A DNA stretch of 62,950 bases from Echinostoma caproni (taxonomy: Eukaryota; Platyhelminthes; Trematoda; Plagiorchiida; Echinostomatidae): assembly GCA_900618425.1 (NCBI GenBank), contig UZAN01039752.1:26731-89680 (forward strand). The letters run 5' to 3'. The notes beneath the pieces were generated by a model. The model made no database searches. It saw only the letters and a program-made list of their open reading frames with translations, and had not been told where the DNA came from. The first letter of the stretch is position 1. Every line of letters begins with the position of its first letter. Shown here one piece after another: positions 10,801 through 23,694 of the stretch. The translations under genes were made by a program, and so were the position numbers.

Positions 10801-13349
10801 CTGATGTTCTCACGAGACACGGGCAATGATTCGTAGACATCGTTGGTGGAGTACAGAAAATCGATTAGCACCTTCCGCTCGGAGAGGCCAAGTTTGAAAC
10901 CGTAAAACAGAACACTACAAGCCACGGCAGTGTACACGCTTTCCCTCAGGGACCTTAGCAATGTCATAGTGGCGCAATTTTGCCTGCTCCCTGAATGGAT
11001 TCAATGGTTCTAATTTGTTTCTCGTCAGCATTACGAGGTTTATTAACACTAGACGAATAATCTTAAAGCACAGTGTACTTGCGTTGCTAGCAAAGTTGTT
11101 CAGCTTGATCTTAATAGCGATTCATATTGGTCGATCGCTGAGTTAACTCGTCCAACTCGTCCGTCAACTTAATGAATCATTATTTCTTAGCGAACACAAA
11201 TCAGCGAGATTGGATCAGACTAACGCTACCGGAGATGATCTTTTTCACTCCAAGAATCCCTTCATCCTCGCAAAAATACCATTCAATTGCTGCAGTTACA
11301 TTTTTACAGCTGAGCCCTGTTTTAGTAGTGAAGTGCTTTAGCAAACATCTTTTTCGCCCCCTTTTACCTTTTCAGTTTCAATTCTACTTACTGATTTCGT
11401 TACCACACAATGAACCATCACACACGGAAGATGGCCTTCTGATGGGTTTTCATGGGATTTAAAGACGGGAACAAACTAGGCAGCATTGTTGGGTTAAGAA
11501 CACGTAAACTCCAAGGCAATGTGATAGTCACCGAGGACAACAGTTTTCTTGGATAAACAGCAGAAAACTCCTTAACGAATTTGTCTTTCATATTCAATCT
11601 TCGAAGTTCCGTATGAGTTGAGGTATTATTGCCCGGTGTTTCATAGAAGATGAAGCACTTTGGCGTAGTACCTTGAACACCGATGCACAGATCAGGAACA
11701 ATCCAATTCCACTTTTACTTTATTTTCTTATGTTTTAATGAATAATCATCTCTAAGTGAAGGAACTACAGGATAAACGCAATAAGACAATCAACGGATTC
11801 GTTACAGTTTGGTTCATAGTTTTTCTGTTCTTCTTTAAACAAATTACACACTTCCCAGATAGATAAAAAAACACTGTTTAGACAAGTGTGAATGTTAACA
11901 CTNGTGAAGTGGGCACAGAATTGTTTTTCCCCTGTCACACTCGGCTGGTTAGATGATGCTTCAAACTAATTTCGGACGCTTCATGCTTTGTGAAGCAAGA
12001 AGAGTAACAGTATGTTCTGCCCATTCGCAGATCTCAGCTAGATAGGTGCTGTTCGCTCAACTGAGGATGTGGGATTGAAGGTGTGTCATCAACTATATAG
12101 ATCGTGCTAAGATTAACACATTTTGCAACGGGGAACAGGTCGGGTTTGCGCAGAGAGATACTTAAGCAATGCAGTCTTATTTTCTCACCACTCAGCTTCA
12201 CGTTTCACGTGTTATCAGGTTCGGCGAGGCTCTCTCTTGTATCCTCACCTGCCCCCTAGCGGCTATCTCTCCGATGTGCACCAGACCATTGCATAACAGC
12301 CTGCATCGCGAATTAAACTGACCATTTGAAGTAAATTTGCAAATGCTTGATTTTGTTCTTGGATCCCTCCCTCCCCTTTTTCTGATTATCATAAAACAAG
12401 CAAGTTTTAATCTAGTATACACAATCCATTTCAGAATTGAATGGGATCTTTAAAATTTGATCAACTCGGAGAACGAATCAATGTCAAAATATTATGAGCG
12501 TTATCTCGTTTGATTCCGAATATGTTTGTAATCTACTAAAGGAATTTTTTTCTGTTGATTTTAGAATACTCTATTATGGGAGCGACAGATAAACTAATTT
12601 AATAATAATGGAATTGAGATAGATCAGTTTCGGGGAACAGTTGGTGATTCGATCATCCTCGAAACTGTTAAAACACCAAAGTAGCGATTTCCACAATCTA
12701 GACGTCTCGATTCGTCAATCGCACATACGAAAATAAGCCTGTATCTTTCTAGTTCTGTATTTGTTCTCCATTGTGTAGGTTGTCGACATAATTTGATCTA
12801 AACCGTGGAACCCAATTACGACCAGTCGTCATTTGAAACCACAAAGCGTCCAATGCGCTTCCCCTGCTTACTTCGTCAAGACCACTTCTAAACGAAAAAG
12901 ACACCTGATAACAAGATGCTGTGAAAGTTGCATTTTTGACATGGACTTTGAGCCCTTTTTTCTCTCGATTCGAAGCTTTTTATGTCCAGAGATGTTTCTC
13001 AGCTGATAATTTCTCTGAGAGATTAGCTCCTTTTTCCTTTCTTTCAGCGTCATAAATTTACATGGTAGCATATCCCTTTTTAAGGAACAGTAAACTGGCG
13101 TTGCTTTGGATGTACAACCAGTACTGGCTGATGACATGCTTTTATTATGGCACACGATTAACCATGTTACGGGTTTGTGCCTAGTTAGAGAAAGGATTTA
13201 CTTACGTACACGTACGTACGAGTTCCAAATGGGCAACCAAAAGACAGCAACCAAAACCGGCGCACGAAAGTGCATGGTTAATGGTTGTAAGAACTGAACG
13301 GAAGATAACAAATACTATTGAATACAACACTTATTAAGCGAAGACCAAA
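10800..13349. other. No gene recognised
   Basis: Nothing convincing. A single undefined base lies at 11903. Frames of 70-96 codons at 11172-11462 (+), 12198-12422 (-) and 12868-13155 (-) have no motif. There is a small palindromic ACGTACACGTACGTACG at about 13204-13220. Confidence 0.5.
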
Positions 13350-13550
13350 GCGAACTCCATATACTGCGTGGGTCGAAAGAAATCATGATGCATATGCTCG
13401 TACATTGGAGTAGCAACTTATGCTAACCAAATGGCAGTGAATGATCATTCGGAAGCTATTTTCCCGTCATAGTACATTAATAGTGTGCAAAAATGCTGGT
13501 TATTATATTGCAGCATCAAAACAATCACGCTGTTTCGGTGCAGCCTATAT
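13350..13550 (+). repeat. Dispersed repeat R5, copy 1
   Basis: Aligns with 61640-61860 in the same orientation. Shared landmarks in order: a GyGkGG block, TGATG followed by TTGTACAyTGGAG-like sequence, TGATGCTA/TATGCTAA, GTGAATGATCA/CAGTGATCA, AAATGCTGGTTATT, and TGyAGCATCAA. Identity is moderate with small indels, so both are old copies. No coding signal or terminal repeat is seen. Confidence 0.6.
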
Positions 13551-16211
13551 TTGACACCAATAGAAACTAATCGGGCTATGTTTATCCGAAATATGTACAA
13601 CAATTCCAGAATTTAAACGACGAAGCATGGATTGGGATATACGTTGTTTAGGGAGTGTATCCATGCTAACACGGACATCAGTTGAAACCTCATACAAAGT
13701 AATAATTTGTCACTGGGTGAAACGTCTGTTTCTCTCCCACATATTTTGGATAAAATTGAAGGCATTATAACGAACTTTCGTACTGCTCCTTTTCGTTTTT
13801 ATTTGACGTGTAGATTACCAAAAATAGTGATGATCATTCATTTGAGGCCGGCGATAATCCCAAAATATCATATTATGTCATAAGTTGGTTCATATTAGTC
13901 AATCCCAGTGTCTTGTAACTTGAAACCACGTGTATCTCATTAATTTAGTTTGAAACTACGTATTCGAGGCGTTAGATCATCGAATCAATGACAAGAAAAT
14001 TAGGTCACCTTCCAAAATCATATATCATGTTGTTGTTTGTGGTACCCTGACAACTACCAATGAACATGATTTCTGAAAAGACTAAGATTATTAATTTTGA
14101 CAGCGTCTTATTTGAGCTGATTGACAGGGGGATACATAAACATCTTGCGGTGTGCTTGAGTTTCAAATTACAAATATGCCGGGCAGATATTAGCTACTAA
14201 TGAAACCCCTTCAGATGCAAATTTGGGTCTGTCTGATTTATTTTGGTAAACTTAGAATTCAACAACTTCCAGGTCTAAGAAGTTTAGTTGTATTTATTTT
14301 GCTTTTGGAGAGTTGAGTTGTTTCACATCGCTTTTCTCCGATTTATTGGTGACAACGTTTATTAAACCGACTGAGAAATGTCCTGTGAGATGATCATAAT
14401 AAATCTAGAAAGAGCTAGGCGCGGTATTAAAGTACACGTGGATGTAAGGCATATATGTATGTTTCGGAACCATAGTTCATAAAGGTAGAACGAACCATCT
14501 TTGACAATTGTTGAGTGTTGCAAACGTTTTCACGTTCAGCTAACAATTGCTCATCAACGTATCGGCTAAACAGATTCCTTAATATTTTACCATCTTGGAA
14601 CTGAGATTTTGAGTAAATTCCAAACTAGTTATAGATATTCTGCAGTAGATCACGTGACGTTTGTGTTTGTGTCAGTCATGTATGCGAAGTGAAACAAGAA
14701 GGGGTTACCACTGAACCAAATTGAATTATATCCCATTTGTTGGCCCATCTTTTTTCATCTGGGATCTAGGCATCTAACTGTGTAGCTCTCTCTCTCTCAT
14801 CCCCTTCCCTTTATTTAGGTCCACTTTCATCATGAAGTTTCAAAGATTGAACCTTCTCCTCAAAAGATACAATCACCATGCTATTTACCTGCAACCCTAG
14901 TCATGCATACCATATCCTGTGAGCACACTTTACCCCGAACCACTATACCGCAAGGATGCTCATCCGGATCTATATGAGTCGCCTACTATACTAAAAAGAG
15001 CAAACACAGGCATTTGGACTGAATTTAAATCCAATTTGGGATAATCTATTTAGCCCTCACGAGTAATAACATCAACGAGAACAACAATTTTTCGGTCACT
15101 TTACTCAAACGAGCAAAACGGCAATACCTCGTGTTAGCATTACCGAACGAGAACCCACAACAATTTCCACTTAACAAACTAAATTTGACGAGGGCGACAA
15201 CAACAAAAACAACGACGGCTTTTCAAAAAAAAACAGTCATTTGACATACGAGAATGAAGACCTTGGTCGATCGGCAACATTGAATCTCGGGATAAACGCG
15301 AATTCAATGAATCTAGTCAAATTGTTTCGGTGCCATTCACGACACTGTGACACAATGAGAGGTTTGGATGCAGTAGTCAAGGTGACAGTTTTTAATTCAT
15401 CTGTTATCTTTCCTTAGGAAGCTGAAAAACGCGCGTGCACACACACACACCTACCTGTCCATAGTCATTTGTCAACTCGTGCACGGGCCTCGTCGTATTG
15501 TTCTCCTCAGTGCATTGTTCACGAAATCTCAATGAGGTGAATTAGCAGCAGAAATTGGCTGTTTCCTTCTGTCCTAAGAAAACTCGGTTCTGAGTAACAG
15601 AAGTGTGAATTGGGGAGCTAATAATGTTCTTTTTTGTGAGAAATTGCTTTCAATTTGGTCTCATGATTTCTTTCCGTCAAATGCAAACGCTTTTGCAGGA
15701 TATTATCACATATGAACAACATTGAAATTCAGAAAGAAAATACAGATACAATTTAAGGGAATGTGATTGAAACATGCCAAACTACATATACTCACTTACT
15801 AGTGCCCTGTAATTACTCATCCGATAGTGGGAATCCGTTTTAAATAATAAAGGCAAACGTTTAGCGCTATAGGGTATAGGTTTTGGACTATTTCGTTACG
15901 TTACGCAGCGAGATAACAGTACAAAGTTCTTCTAACGACGTACAAGAACGCCCGATAAATGATAACTTGTGCATGATTGTCTCGGAATTCAGGACATGGA
16001 TTCCAGTTTTGGCAACTTTACCACCTGTAAACAGAATGTGTGCAGCCAACATTTCATTGGAACCAACAGTGTGATAAGTTGAAACACTTTATTATCGTCA
16101 TCTGAACACTATCTGTGCAAGGTTTCCTCCGAGTTCCCTTAGTAAGTTTTCTGTAACTGAAGATCACCTCCAGTTTACATTCTCATCCGACTGATTGACA
16201 GAATGACTGAA
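13551..16211. other. No gene recognised
   Basis: AT-rich sequence with short simple repeats only: a TC tract near 14786-14800 and a CA run at 15437-15450. No frame above 63 codons, no domain motif, no repeat shared with the rest of the window. Confidence 0.5.
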
Positions 16212-16254
16212 TGATTGACTGACTGACTGACTGACTGACTGACTGACTGACTGA
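16212..16254 (+). repeat. (GACT)n tetranucleotide array
   Basis: About ten tandem GACT units with a few variants at the edges. It resembles the longer array at 43361-43516. The minus-strand frame it creates (SVSQ repeats) is not a gene. Confidence 0.9.
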
Positions 16255-19200
16255 TTGCCTGTCCGACCTACTGATATATCGGATATAGACTAGACGCGTG
16301 CAACAGTCTGGTTTTCGAAATTGTTTGTTCCCCTCAATACTTCCAGGCTCATTCAACGGATGCAATATGATAATTTCCCAAATTAGATGCAACATATATA
16401 TTACCCACTCATGTGTTTGCTTCTATTAGCCACGTTCCTTTAAAATGTGTGATTTCGCAATTTAGTCGTTGGTTACTGCTGTGTCAGAAGTAAAATAACA
16501 AAGTCACAGTAGAAAACATAATTAGAATGTATTTATTAAAATGGATCGTAAACTCCATACAGGTATGGTACTTTCATTTCGTCCACGTTCCATCTGTCCT
16601 TCTTTTTAGAGCACTGAAGGCAGTCGCTTTTGTACTGACCAGACTGGCTAACGGAATGACCTGTTATCATCATCATCGTTGTGCAGCGTAGTACAGTGAA
16701 AGGACCAATGAGATTGTGAGATGATACATCGTCGCCCCATCTGGACTACGATTGATCACCATTGGACACAGTTTTCTCGAGTGATCGTGTAAGTAAACTA
16801 TCAGACTGTCCGCGTTGGTTGATAGACGCACGAAGAAGGCCTTTTGTAGCAGAGCAAACAGCCTGAAGTTGACTGAAATGCAACTGCGCTTAGCGAGCGA
16901 TGAGTAAAGTGGACAAAAATCGAAGTAGCGATAGAACTTGACCGGGGAATTACTGTTCTTCACCACAATATTTGGTCTGCGATGTTTGACAGACTTGGCT
17001 CTATATGAGTATGGGCCAGAGGATACAAAACAAAGCGTCTGTGCTTAGTTCGCTTGGAAGCACTTCCAACTGCATCATCAGATTTATGAGTCTGTCCAAT
17101 AAGTTGTTTCTAGGATTCAGTTTTATGCTGAAACCTTTTGAATGTTCCCTCCGGTTTGGGTTTGGTGACACTAACAGACGCTTATTCAACGAGCCTTGCA
17201 CCTCAAGGTCAACTTTTGAAAATCACCTTTTATATTTCTTGAACTATGCTATCAGTTATTTACGCATTGTGGATAATACGTGAGTATCTTGTAGCCAAAC
17301 ATATTATGAATTCATACGAGCTAGAATATTTTCATTAGGTTGTTTATTGACTGTGTATTGAGATAAACAATTTAGAATACGTGTGCCCAACTTAATAAAA
17401 ACTCTCCAGGAACAGTAATCATTCATTAAGAAGATTGAATTCTCGCGATGATTTGCTTAAAATATTTGCAAAATCTCAGCTGTAAATTTTTGAACTACCA
17501 AAACATTTTGTAACAACGCTCAAGGTTGCGCAAAGTCGAACGGTGCTAGAGGAGAACTAAGAACATGAAAGTGGCAGATAAGTTCACGAATAAATACATA
17601 TCACCCGTAGCCATCAATATACAAGTATGATACTGTAAAAGGAAATGTATTTACGAAATGAGAGTGATGTTGCACGAGTTTGATTTACACCTGTATATAT
17701 GTAGGTATACAAATGGTATTAGCAAACCTATTGCTGAGTTATCGATCCGCTCGTCGGAGCACGAATCACCAACGCGATTGAATTCACTATACAGTTATGC
17801 CGCCTGTTGTTTATCAACAGGATTTTTGTGAGACAAATTTTAATCCATAATTCATGTATTACCCGGAATTACCTTCAAACGAACGCATTATTGGCTGTGT
17901 TTTTGATAGCTCATTCACATCAAACATGCATTGATAAAACAGGGTTTAATTTAAATTTCCCTGTCCACATGTGCCGCAGACGGAACGTTCGACGGTAATG
18001 ATACGATGAATAAATAAGCATTCGATTGATACACTTTTATCCTGCGTTGGATTGCTGAAACATTTAGTTCCTGAGATGCTCCGCTATTTAACATTGCATC
18101 AACTGATACAATTCAAATGCTTTTATGTTCGTGGCAGTACTAGAACAGTCGTACGCCACTGGAAAGTTCACGCAAGCACTATCTGCTTTTCGATCTCTGT
18201 TTTGTGCCATTTTCCCCGCGACAATGAACCATCCAACCGGGATGTAAATGTCTCTGTGTCTCTCTCTCGCACACAAACATCACATCCTGGCTACCCAGAC
18301 TCCCGGGTTTGGATGTTATTACGTCCATATAGCCCGGATATAGTGTCCAGACATCTCTATTATCACAAATTGACTATCTTCACATAGACAGAAGTCACAT
18401 TCCTGACACAAATATACTCACTTGTTGTTGTGTACTGCATAAGTAAAGACCTATTCTTCACTACGCGCATGAACCAAAAGGCACACAAAGCAACAGGACA
18501 GTTAAACCCGTCTAGTGCTTCCAAGGCACTTTCGTAGCAATAACAACCCACTGGCGTCACAGGAAAAATTGTTCTTTTTATCGACAGCAAAGAAACGGTT
18601 AATTCTCAAAATCTCACAGATAATTGTCAATAAAATCATCATGAGACCGATCCCACTCGACTTCCCATCAGATATGTTGAAAAACAATAACAGGAAATAA
18701 TTGAGAAACAAAACTTCCTGTCGTTCGATTTGCTTTAGTAAATATGTCTGTTTTTCGCATCTCTCTCTCATCATCATATCGATAATGTGATTAGTCTTGT
18801 AGGTACAGAAATTGCAAAATCACAGGCTGATAATGAGCTTCTCTCATCCCTCACCCTACGCAGTCTTGGCTGTGTTTGAGCTGTTGAGTTAAAAAATATA
18901 TTTATGTATATATATACGGGACATTTGGCCTGTGTTTCCGTTAGTTTCGTTTCCCGCATGCATCCCGTTAAAGATCTATATGTGTATCATCCACCCACAT
19001 AGTCCAGGTCACGCAAGCTGCTTCATTTGAACGGATGTTGTTGTTAATCAGATATGCCACAAAATGAACCACCAGGTAAAGAAACTGTTTCTGCGTTGTG
19101 GTTGGAAGAGGTTAAGGGAACCGAAGGCTTTGATCAAACATACATTTAACCCCCAGCACAGCGCTCGAAATCTGATGGTAAGCAGAACCAAATGCGACTT

Positions 19201-19431
19201 AGATGAGAAGTCCCTGTAATAAACACTTGTTGAGCAGACTTGTGTAATGTCACTCTTTATTTGGAAATACATTTCCGTTTCCAATCTAATACTTGTGTAA
19301 GGGGAAGTTGAGTCAGCTGGCAAACCATTTATTGATCCAATTCGATTATATACAATCAATTCTCAACCGCGCGGCAGAATGATTCATGCCTCATTCTGTT
19401 GGTTTCGGTCCGCACTTGGCACGTGCATTTC
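16255..19431. other. No gene recognised
   Basis: Minus-strand frames at 16673-16966 and 17001-17201 are the most protein-like, the latter containing LLDRLINLMMQLEVLPSEL. They have no recognisable domain, and splice signals around them do not form a consistent exon. The rest is AT-rich with short TA runs (about 17690 and 18905). Confidence 0.4.
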
Positions 19432-19672
19432 CTCTTCTTCCGTGTGCCAATCCGACTGGTTTGACCCGATCGTAGCGCGGGATATATTGATCGATGTTGT
19501 GGTATTCGGCGGATATGCTTCTGGCTAGATGCGGATTGTCCGTCAGGCTGTAATTGTCAATTCGTTTGTTTCGAGTGGTAGTCGACATTGTTTCGCGACG
19601 TACTTTCAGCCGCTACTTCTGCGCACCTGTTTGGATTCGCCCTATACTTGATTCGTTCACCAGCCGTGTATC
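19432..19672 (+). repeat. Dispersed repeat R7, 5' and middle part
   Basis: Matches the fuller copy at 51239-51520: GTGCCAaTCCGACTGG, TTTGACCCGATCG, GATGTTGTGG, GGCTGTAATTGTC, GGTAGTCGACATTG and TTTCGCGA are all present in the same order. The terminal part (GAACTGCCTTCCATCACAAT) is missing here and reappears beyond the gap at 20721. Whether R7 ever coded is unclear; its minus strand has an open, basic frame in two copies. Confidence 0.7.
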
Positions 19673-19872
19673 TCCTTTTACCGCCTTTCATCACACTTCT
19701 ATATTGATGTCTATGAGTAAAGTGCAATTATTCAAGACTTTATGTCCCATTGCCACATTCTTGGTTTTCTTTTATTACCGTTTGAACATGCGCGATATGA
19801 GTGTCGTGTGTGTGAGGCTCGAAACACTAAGCATTGGTGGGAACCAATGTGATGTAATTCAGTATTGCACGC

Positions 19873-20720
19873 NNNNNNNNNNNNNNNNNNNNNNNNNNNN
19901 NNNNNNNNNNNNNNNNNNNNNNNNNNNNNNNNNNNNNNNNNNNNNNNNNNNNNNNNNNNNNNNNNNNNNNNNNNNNNNNNNNNNNNNNNNNNNNNNNNNN
20001 NNNNNNNNNNNNNNNNNNNNNNNNNNNNNNNNNNNNNNNNNNNNNNNNNNNNNNNNNNNNNNNNNNNNNNNNNNNNNNNNNNNNNNNNNNNNNNNNNNNN
20101 NNNNNNNNNNNNNNNNNNNNNNNNNNNNNNNNNNNNNNNNNNNNNNNNNNNNNNNNNNNNNNNNNNNNNNNNNNNNNNNNNNNNNNNNNNNNNNNNNNNN
20201 NNNNNNNNNNNNNNNNNNNNNNNNNNNNNNNNNNNNNNNNNNNNNNNNNNNNNNNNNNNNNNNNNNNNNNNNNNNNNNNNNNNNNNNNNNNNNNNNNNNN
20301 NNNNNNNNNNNNNNNNNNNNNNNNNNNNNNNNNNNNNNNNNNNNNNNNNNNNNNNNNNNNNNNNNNNNNNNNNNNNNNNNNNNNNNNNNNNNNNNNNNNN
20401 NNNNNNNNNNNNNNNNNNNNNNNNNNNNNNNNNNNNNNNNNNNNNNNNNNNNNNNNNNNNNNNNNNNNNNNNNNNNNNNNNNNNNNNNNNNNNNNNNNNN
20501 NNNNNNNNNNNNNNNNNNNNNNNNNNNNNNNNNNNNNNNNNNNNNNNNNNNNNNNNNNNNNNNNNNNNNNNNNNNNNNNNNNNNNNNNNNNNNNNNNNNN
20601 NNNNNNNNNNNNNNNNNNNNNNNNNNNNNNNNNNNNNNNNNNNNNNNNNNNNNNNNNNNNNNNNNNNNNNNNNNNNNNNNNNNNNNNNNNNNNNNNNNNN
20701 NNNNNNNNNNNNNNNNNNNN
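19873..20720. other. Assembly gap (848 undefined bases)
   Basis: A run of N between two fragments of repeat R7. The frames that cross it are meaningless. The gap probably contains another R7 copy or an element inserted into R7. Confidence 0.99.
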
Positions 20721-20787
20721 CCCGTTCTTTCCTTGGTCGCTAACCCGGACTCTGTTTGAACTGCCTTCCATCACAATATGACTTGAC
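20721..20787 (+). repeat. Dispersed repeat R7, 3' end
   Basis: CTTGGTCGCTAaCCcGGACTCTgTTTGAACTGCCTTCCATCACAATATGA, in pieces, matches the last 65 bases of the copy ending at about 51518. It is either the far end of the copy starting at 19432, split by the gap content, or the end of a second copy. Confidence 0.75.
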
Positions 20788-21810
20788 ATTTGTTTGATTC
20801 CCCTATCGTTCAAATCTTGCTGGGAGCTGTCTACCGTCTGAATGTTTATGACATTTTACGGTATCCTTGAAACCACACCACAATTGTTTGAAGTGGGGCA
20901 AATGTGTGTTAATAGGGCTATAATGTTCAACAAATAAAAGCAAACAGACTAGAACTTGCTTTCCGTGCTACCGATGTACATAAGACTAACATGTTATCCG
21001 AAGCTAACGGCTATATCTTAGATACAATTAAAACACATCGAAAATTACTGTCTTCATAATGATAACATCATAACCAATAAAGATTACGGTTGAATGTCTC
21101 CATATCTGGTTTGCTCACTGAGAATACAACGTTTTCTGATGTCATTTTTCCTCTCGGCACTTTCGGTCGAAGTCTGCAAAGAGAGGGAGAATAGTGTTTG
21201 TTTGTTTGTTTGTCAATCGACACAACAAGGGCTAAAAATCACTGCGTCCAAAAATTCGTGAGTTCATAGCATTCAAATTACAAAACAGCCAACGGAAAGA
21301 ACACTGACGCGAATTCGATAGGCATTGAGAGGGTCTAATGGGTTTGATCTAATCTGAACAACGACAGATAGATGGACATGGTCTTAGAGCACTGAACTGC
21401 ATCTTATCTCACTCATTAATTCTGCCATTTTCCACTGTTCCTGCATATCCATTTATCCCACGGATTTTTGAGTTGATGGTTTTCATTGGTCATTGCAAAG
21501 TTGTACGTAAATGGACCACTGATTTATGAATGTATTCTTTACTGGAAATACGAGCACTGTTTATCGAAATCATTGGTTCAGTTCATGAGGGTTGTGTTCC
21601 ATTGATGTGGGCCGAGATGAGGAGTGAAGTGTATAGGCATTATTATCCTCGAAGCGTGGAAATCTGATTATAGTTTTTGGAGGCGTCGGACAGAAATGTT
21701 TCTCACGCATATCGTGATTCAAACCTTGTATCTTGCCATGTGTGTGTGGACTGATGAACCCAAGCAAAGCAATCAGCGATAAGAACAGGCAATCGGTAGA
21801 GGGTATGAAC
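20788..21810. other. No gene recognised; short (GTTT)n
   Basis: The only structure is a four-unit GTTT run at 21198-21213. No domain, SINE or splice-supported frame was seen. Confidence 0.5.
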
Positions 21811-22276
21811 ATATATATTTCCTAATAAGTAGTATGTGAATGACTGGGCAACATTTTCCTGGCTTTCGCCGCTCGTCAGGCATGCGTTTCCGGTAATCCG
21901 TTGTCAGTTCATTCATATACTTGTACCCAGGAAGCGTATTTTCGTCACAATAACCTTGTTTACAACATCGGGTGACCATTGAATAGACAGCTCTTTCAGG
22001 GCCAGTCTAATGAAGAATCACTGCTGTGATTTGATGTTTTGTAAGTGGGTTAAATGCTACTAACCGCAAAAAACGTGACCTGATGGTCTCGGTAGAATAT
22101 TTCATTCACATACTACTTATTACGAAATATTGTACCAAAACCATCAGGTCACGTTGGTTGAGTCATAGCATTGATTCTTCAATGGACCTGCTCTGAAAGA
22201 GCTGTCTATCCAAAGTCAACCGGTTTGGAAAACAAGGTTATTGTGACGTAAATACACTTCCTGGGTACAAGCACAT
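21811..22276. repeat. Long imperfect fold-back (inverted-repeat) element
   Basis: The left arm (about 21919-22097) and right arm (about 22123-22276) are inverted copies. Outer landmarks are TTGTACCCAGGAAG and ACAATAACCTTGTTT on the left, with their complements at 22236-22271. Middle landmarks are GATAGACAGCTCTTTCAG and GAAGAATCA. The inner landmark is CGTGACCTGATGGT against ACCATCAGGTCACG. The left arm has an extra 40 bases or so near 22030-22070. The loop is ATTCACATACTACTTATTAC, and an inverted copy of that same loop lies outside the left arm at 21820-21842. There is no transposase and no clear target-site duplication. A MITE-like or rearranged tandem element is the likely origin. Confidence 0.8.
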
Positions 22277-23516
22277 ACACATTCGGCCAAACCNATCCGT
22301 GTTTGTTTTCCGGCATCACTTATCACAATGATTTGATTGATACTGCAGATACAAACCTGGATTTTCTTGCATGAAGAAAGATACTTGCCAGATACACGTC
22401 TAAGAGCTCGAAGGTTACGGGGACTATCGAAATAGGCCATATGAAATTTAAGGTAGATCCGAGCGATCTCTCATCTTGCACCTTCCTGTTTACGGCCTAT
22501 ATGGGGTATTTTCCAAAGCAGTCGACTGAGAATCCGCATTCCGCCAAAACTCCTTTTGGCTCACACTGCTTTAATCTAAATAAATAAATATCCCGTGGGA
22601 AAATACACTGCATGATAAATGACCTAAGAAAAAATTCATCAAATCGCTGCCTAAAATGGTATTGATTTATAATATGCGGGAAAATCCGATACACATGTAG
22701 GGAGAAACAACAACTGACTAAACGGCCTGATTCAAACATACGGTTAGGAAGCTGCTAGTCTGCTTCCAGATTGCCTCCTTTATTATAGCCTAAAGACGGG
22801 CATAAAGTGCATAACAGAGGCAAACCGTGTAATGTTGGGCAGCACAAATGGAAGGATGTTCGTTGGTTGATACTATACTTAATGGTTAAGAGGTAATCAG
22901 GGAGACCAAAATGGAGTGAGAAATAATGTTCTAAACTTCCACGGTTTAATGATAGTGACATTTTTTTCTTGTTTCCTATTTTTGTCATTCGTACAAAGCG
23001 AGCCGTTTAAACACCAATTTTGACAACCTGTTAGACCGACCAAATAGAAATGTCCACATTGTTATTGGGCACATTGAAACCTGATGTCGCGACAGTCACC
23101 TTACATGCTAACTGGTGTATGTTTACCATATGCCTGTGTAATTTGGATCGGTGATTAAAACATGAGAGTATCAGTGCTATCGGTGTGGCCACGCAATTCC
23201 GCAGGGTAGGGCGTGTGCTGTGCAAATAGTAATTATCTAATTGTTATGGCCGTTACTCGCGGGCTAATGTATGAGATGGTGGTCGAAGAATCAGAGTGGC
23301 AAATCTTGAACGGAAATATCCGTGGCAACGACCGTGGGGAAATGAATAATGATTGCTCGGTTCTTGACAAGTGGTCCTAAACTGACTACTGGCTATTGAT
23401 CAGCAACCAGACATAAACAGTGGAGTGATACCAATATAGTAATCACTTTATGACCCTTACACCTTCCCCCCCCCCACTAAGGGTAATGATTTGATTCCTT
23501 CACCCTTCTTTATTTA
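22277..23516. other. No gene recognised
   Basis: Contains one undefined base at 22294. Minus-strand frames at 22216-22440, 22497-22739 and 22755-22988 reach 80 codons without motifs. A C run sits at 23467-23476. Confidence 0.5.
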
Positions 23517-23694
23517 TTTTTACTTCCTTTTATTGAACATGCAATGGTAACATTTTCAGGAAAGGGGGAAGCGGCCAATCAAAGGGCTGTCATTCAACAC
23601 ACGCACTGGAGAAAGTCAGGCGGTAGTGGTGGGATTCGAACACACATCCCCGGGGTGATAATCTGGTGACGTTACCACCGGGCCACCACCGCCT
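23517..23694 (-). mobile_element. tRNA-derived SINE, family S1, well-preserved minus-strand copy
   Basis: On the minus strand the A box TGGCCCGGTGG (23685-23675) and B box GTTCGAATCC (23641-23632) are intact and identical to those of the copy at 45387. The acceptor-like ends pair as GGTGGTGGC and GCCACCACC. The tail ends AATAAAAGGAAGTAAAA. With 45387-45560 it defines the family, which is about 175 bp long. Confidence 0.8.

Noticed and set aside
10586..10840. Frame with a poly-His run
   Set aside because: Product of the GGT microsatellite inside a SINE, not a gene.
16673..17201. Two adjacent minus-strand frames (97 and 66 codons)
   Set aside because: No motif, no consistent splice pair, and an overlapping forward frame of equal length; likely chance.
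19554..20813. Long frames of up to 401 codons
   Set aside because: They run through the 848-base assembly gap, where undefined bases cannot contain a stop. The same applies to the frames across 50316-50773.
21848..21880. A second hammerhead-like core on the minus strand: CTGACGAG followed by GAAA
   Set aside because: Between CTGACGA and GAAA there are only five bases (GCGGC), too few for a proper stem II, and no NUH cleavage triplet with a pairing stem I could be placed. Treated as chance within the fold-back element region.
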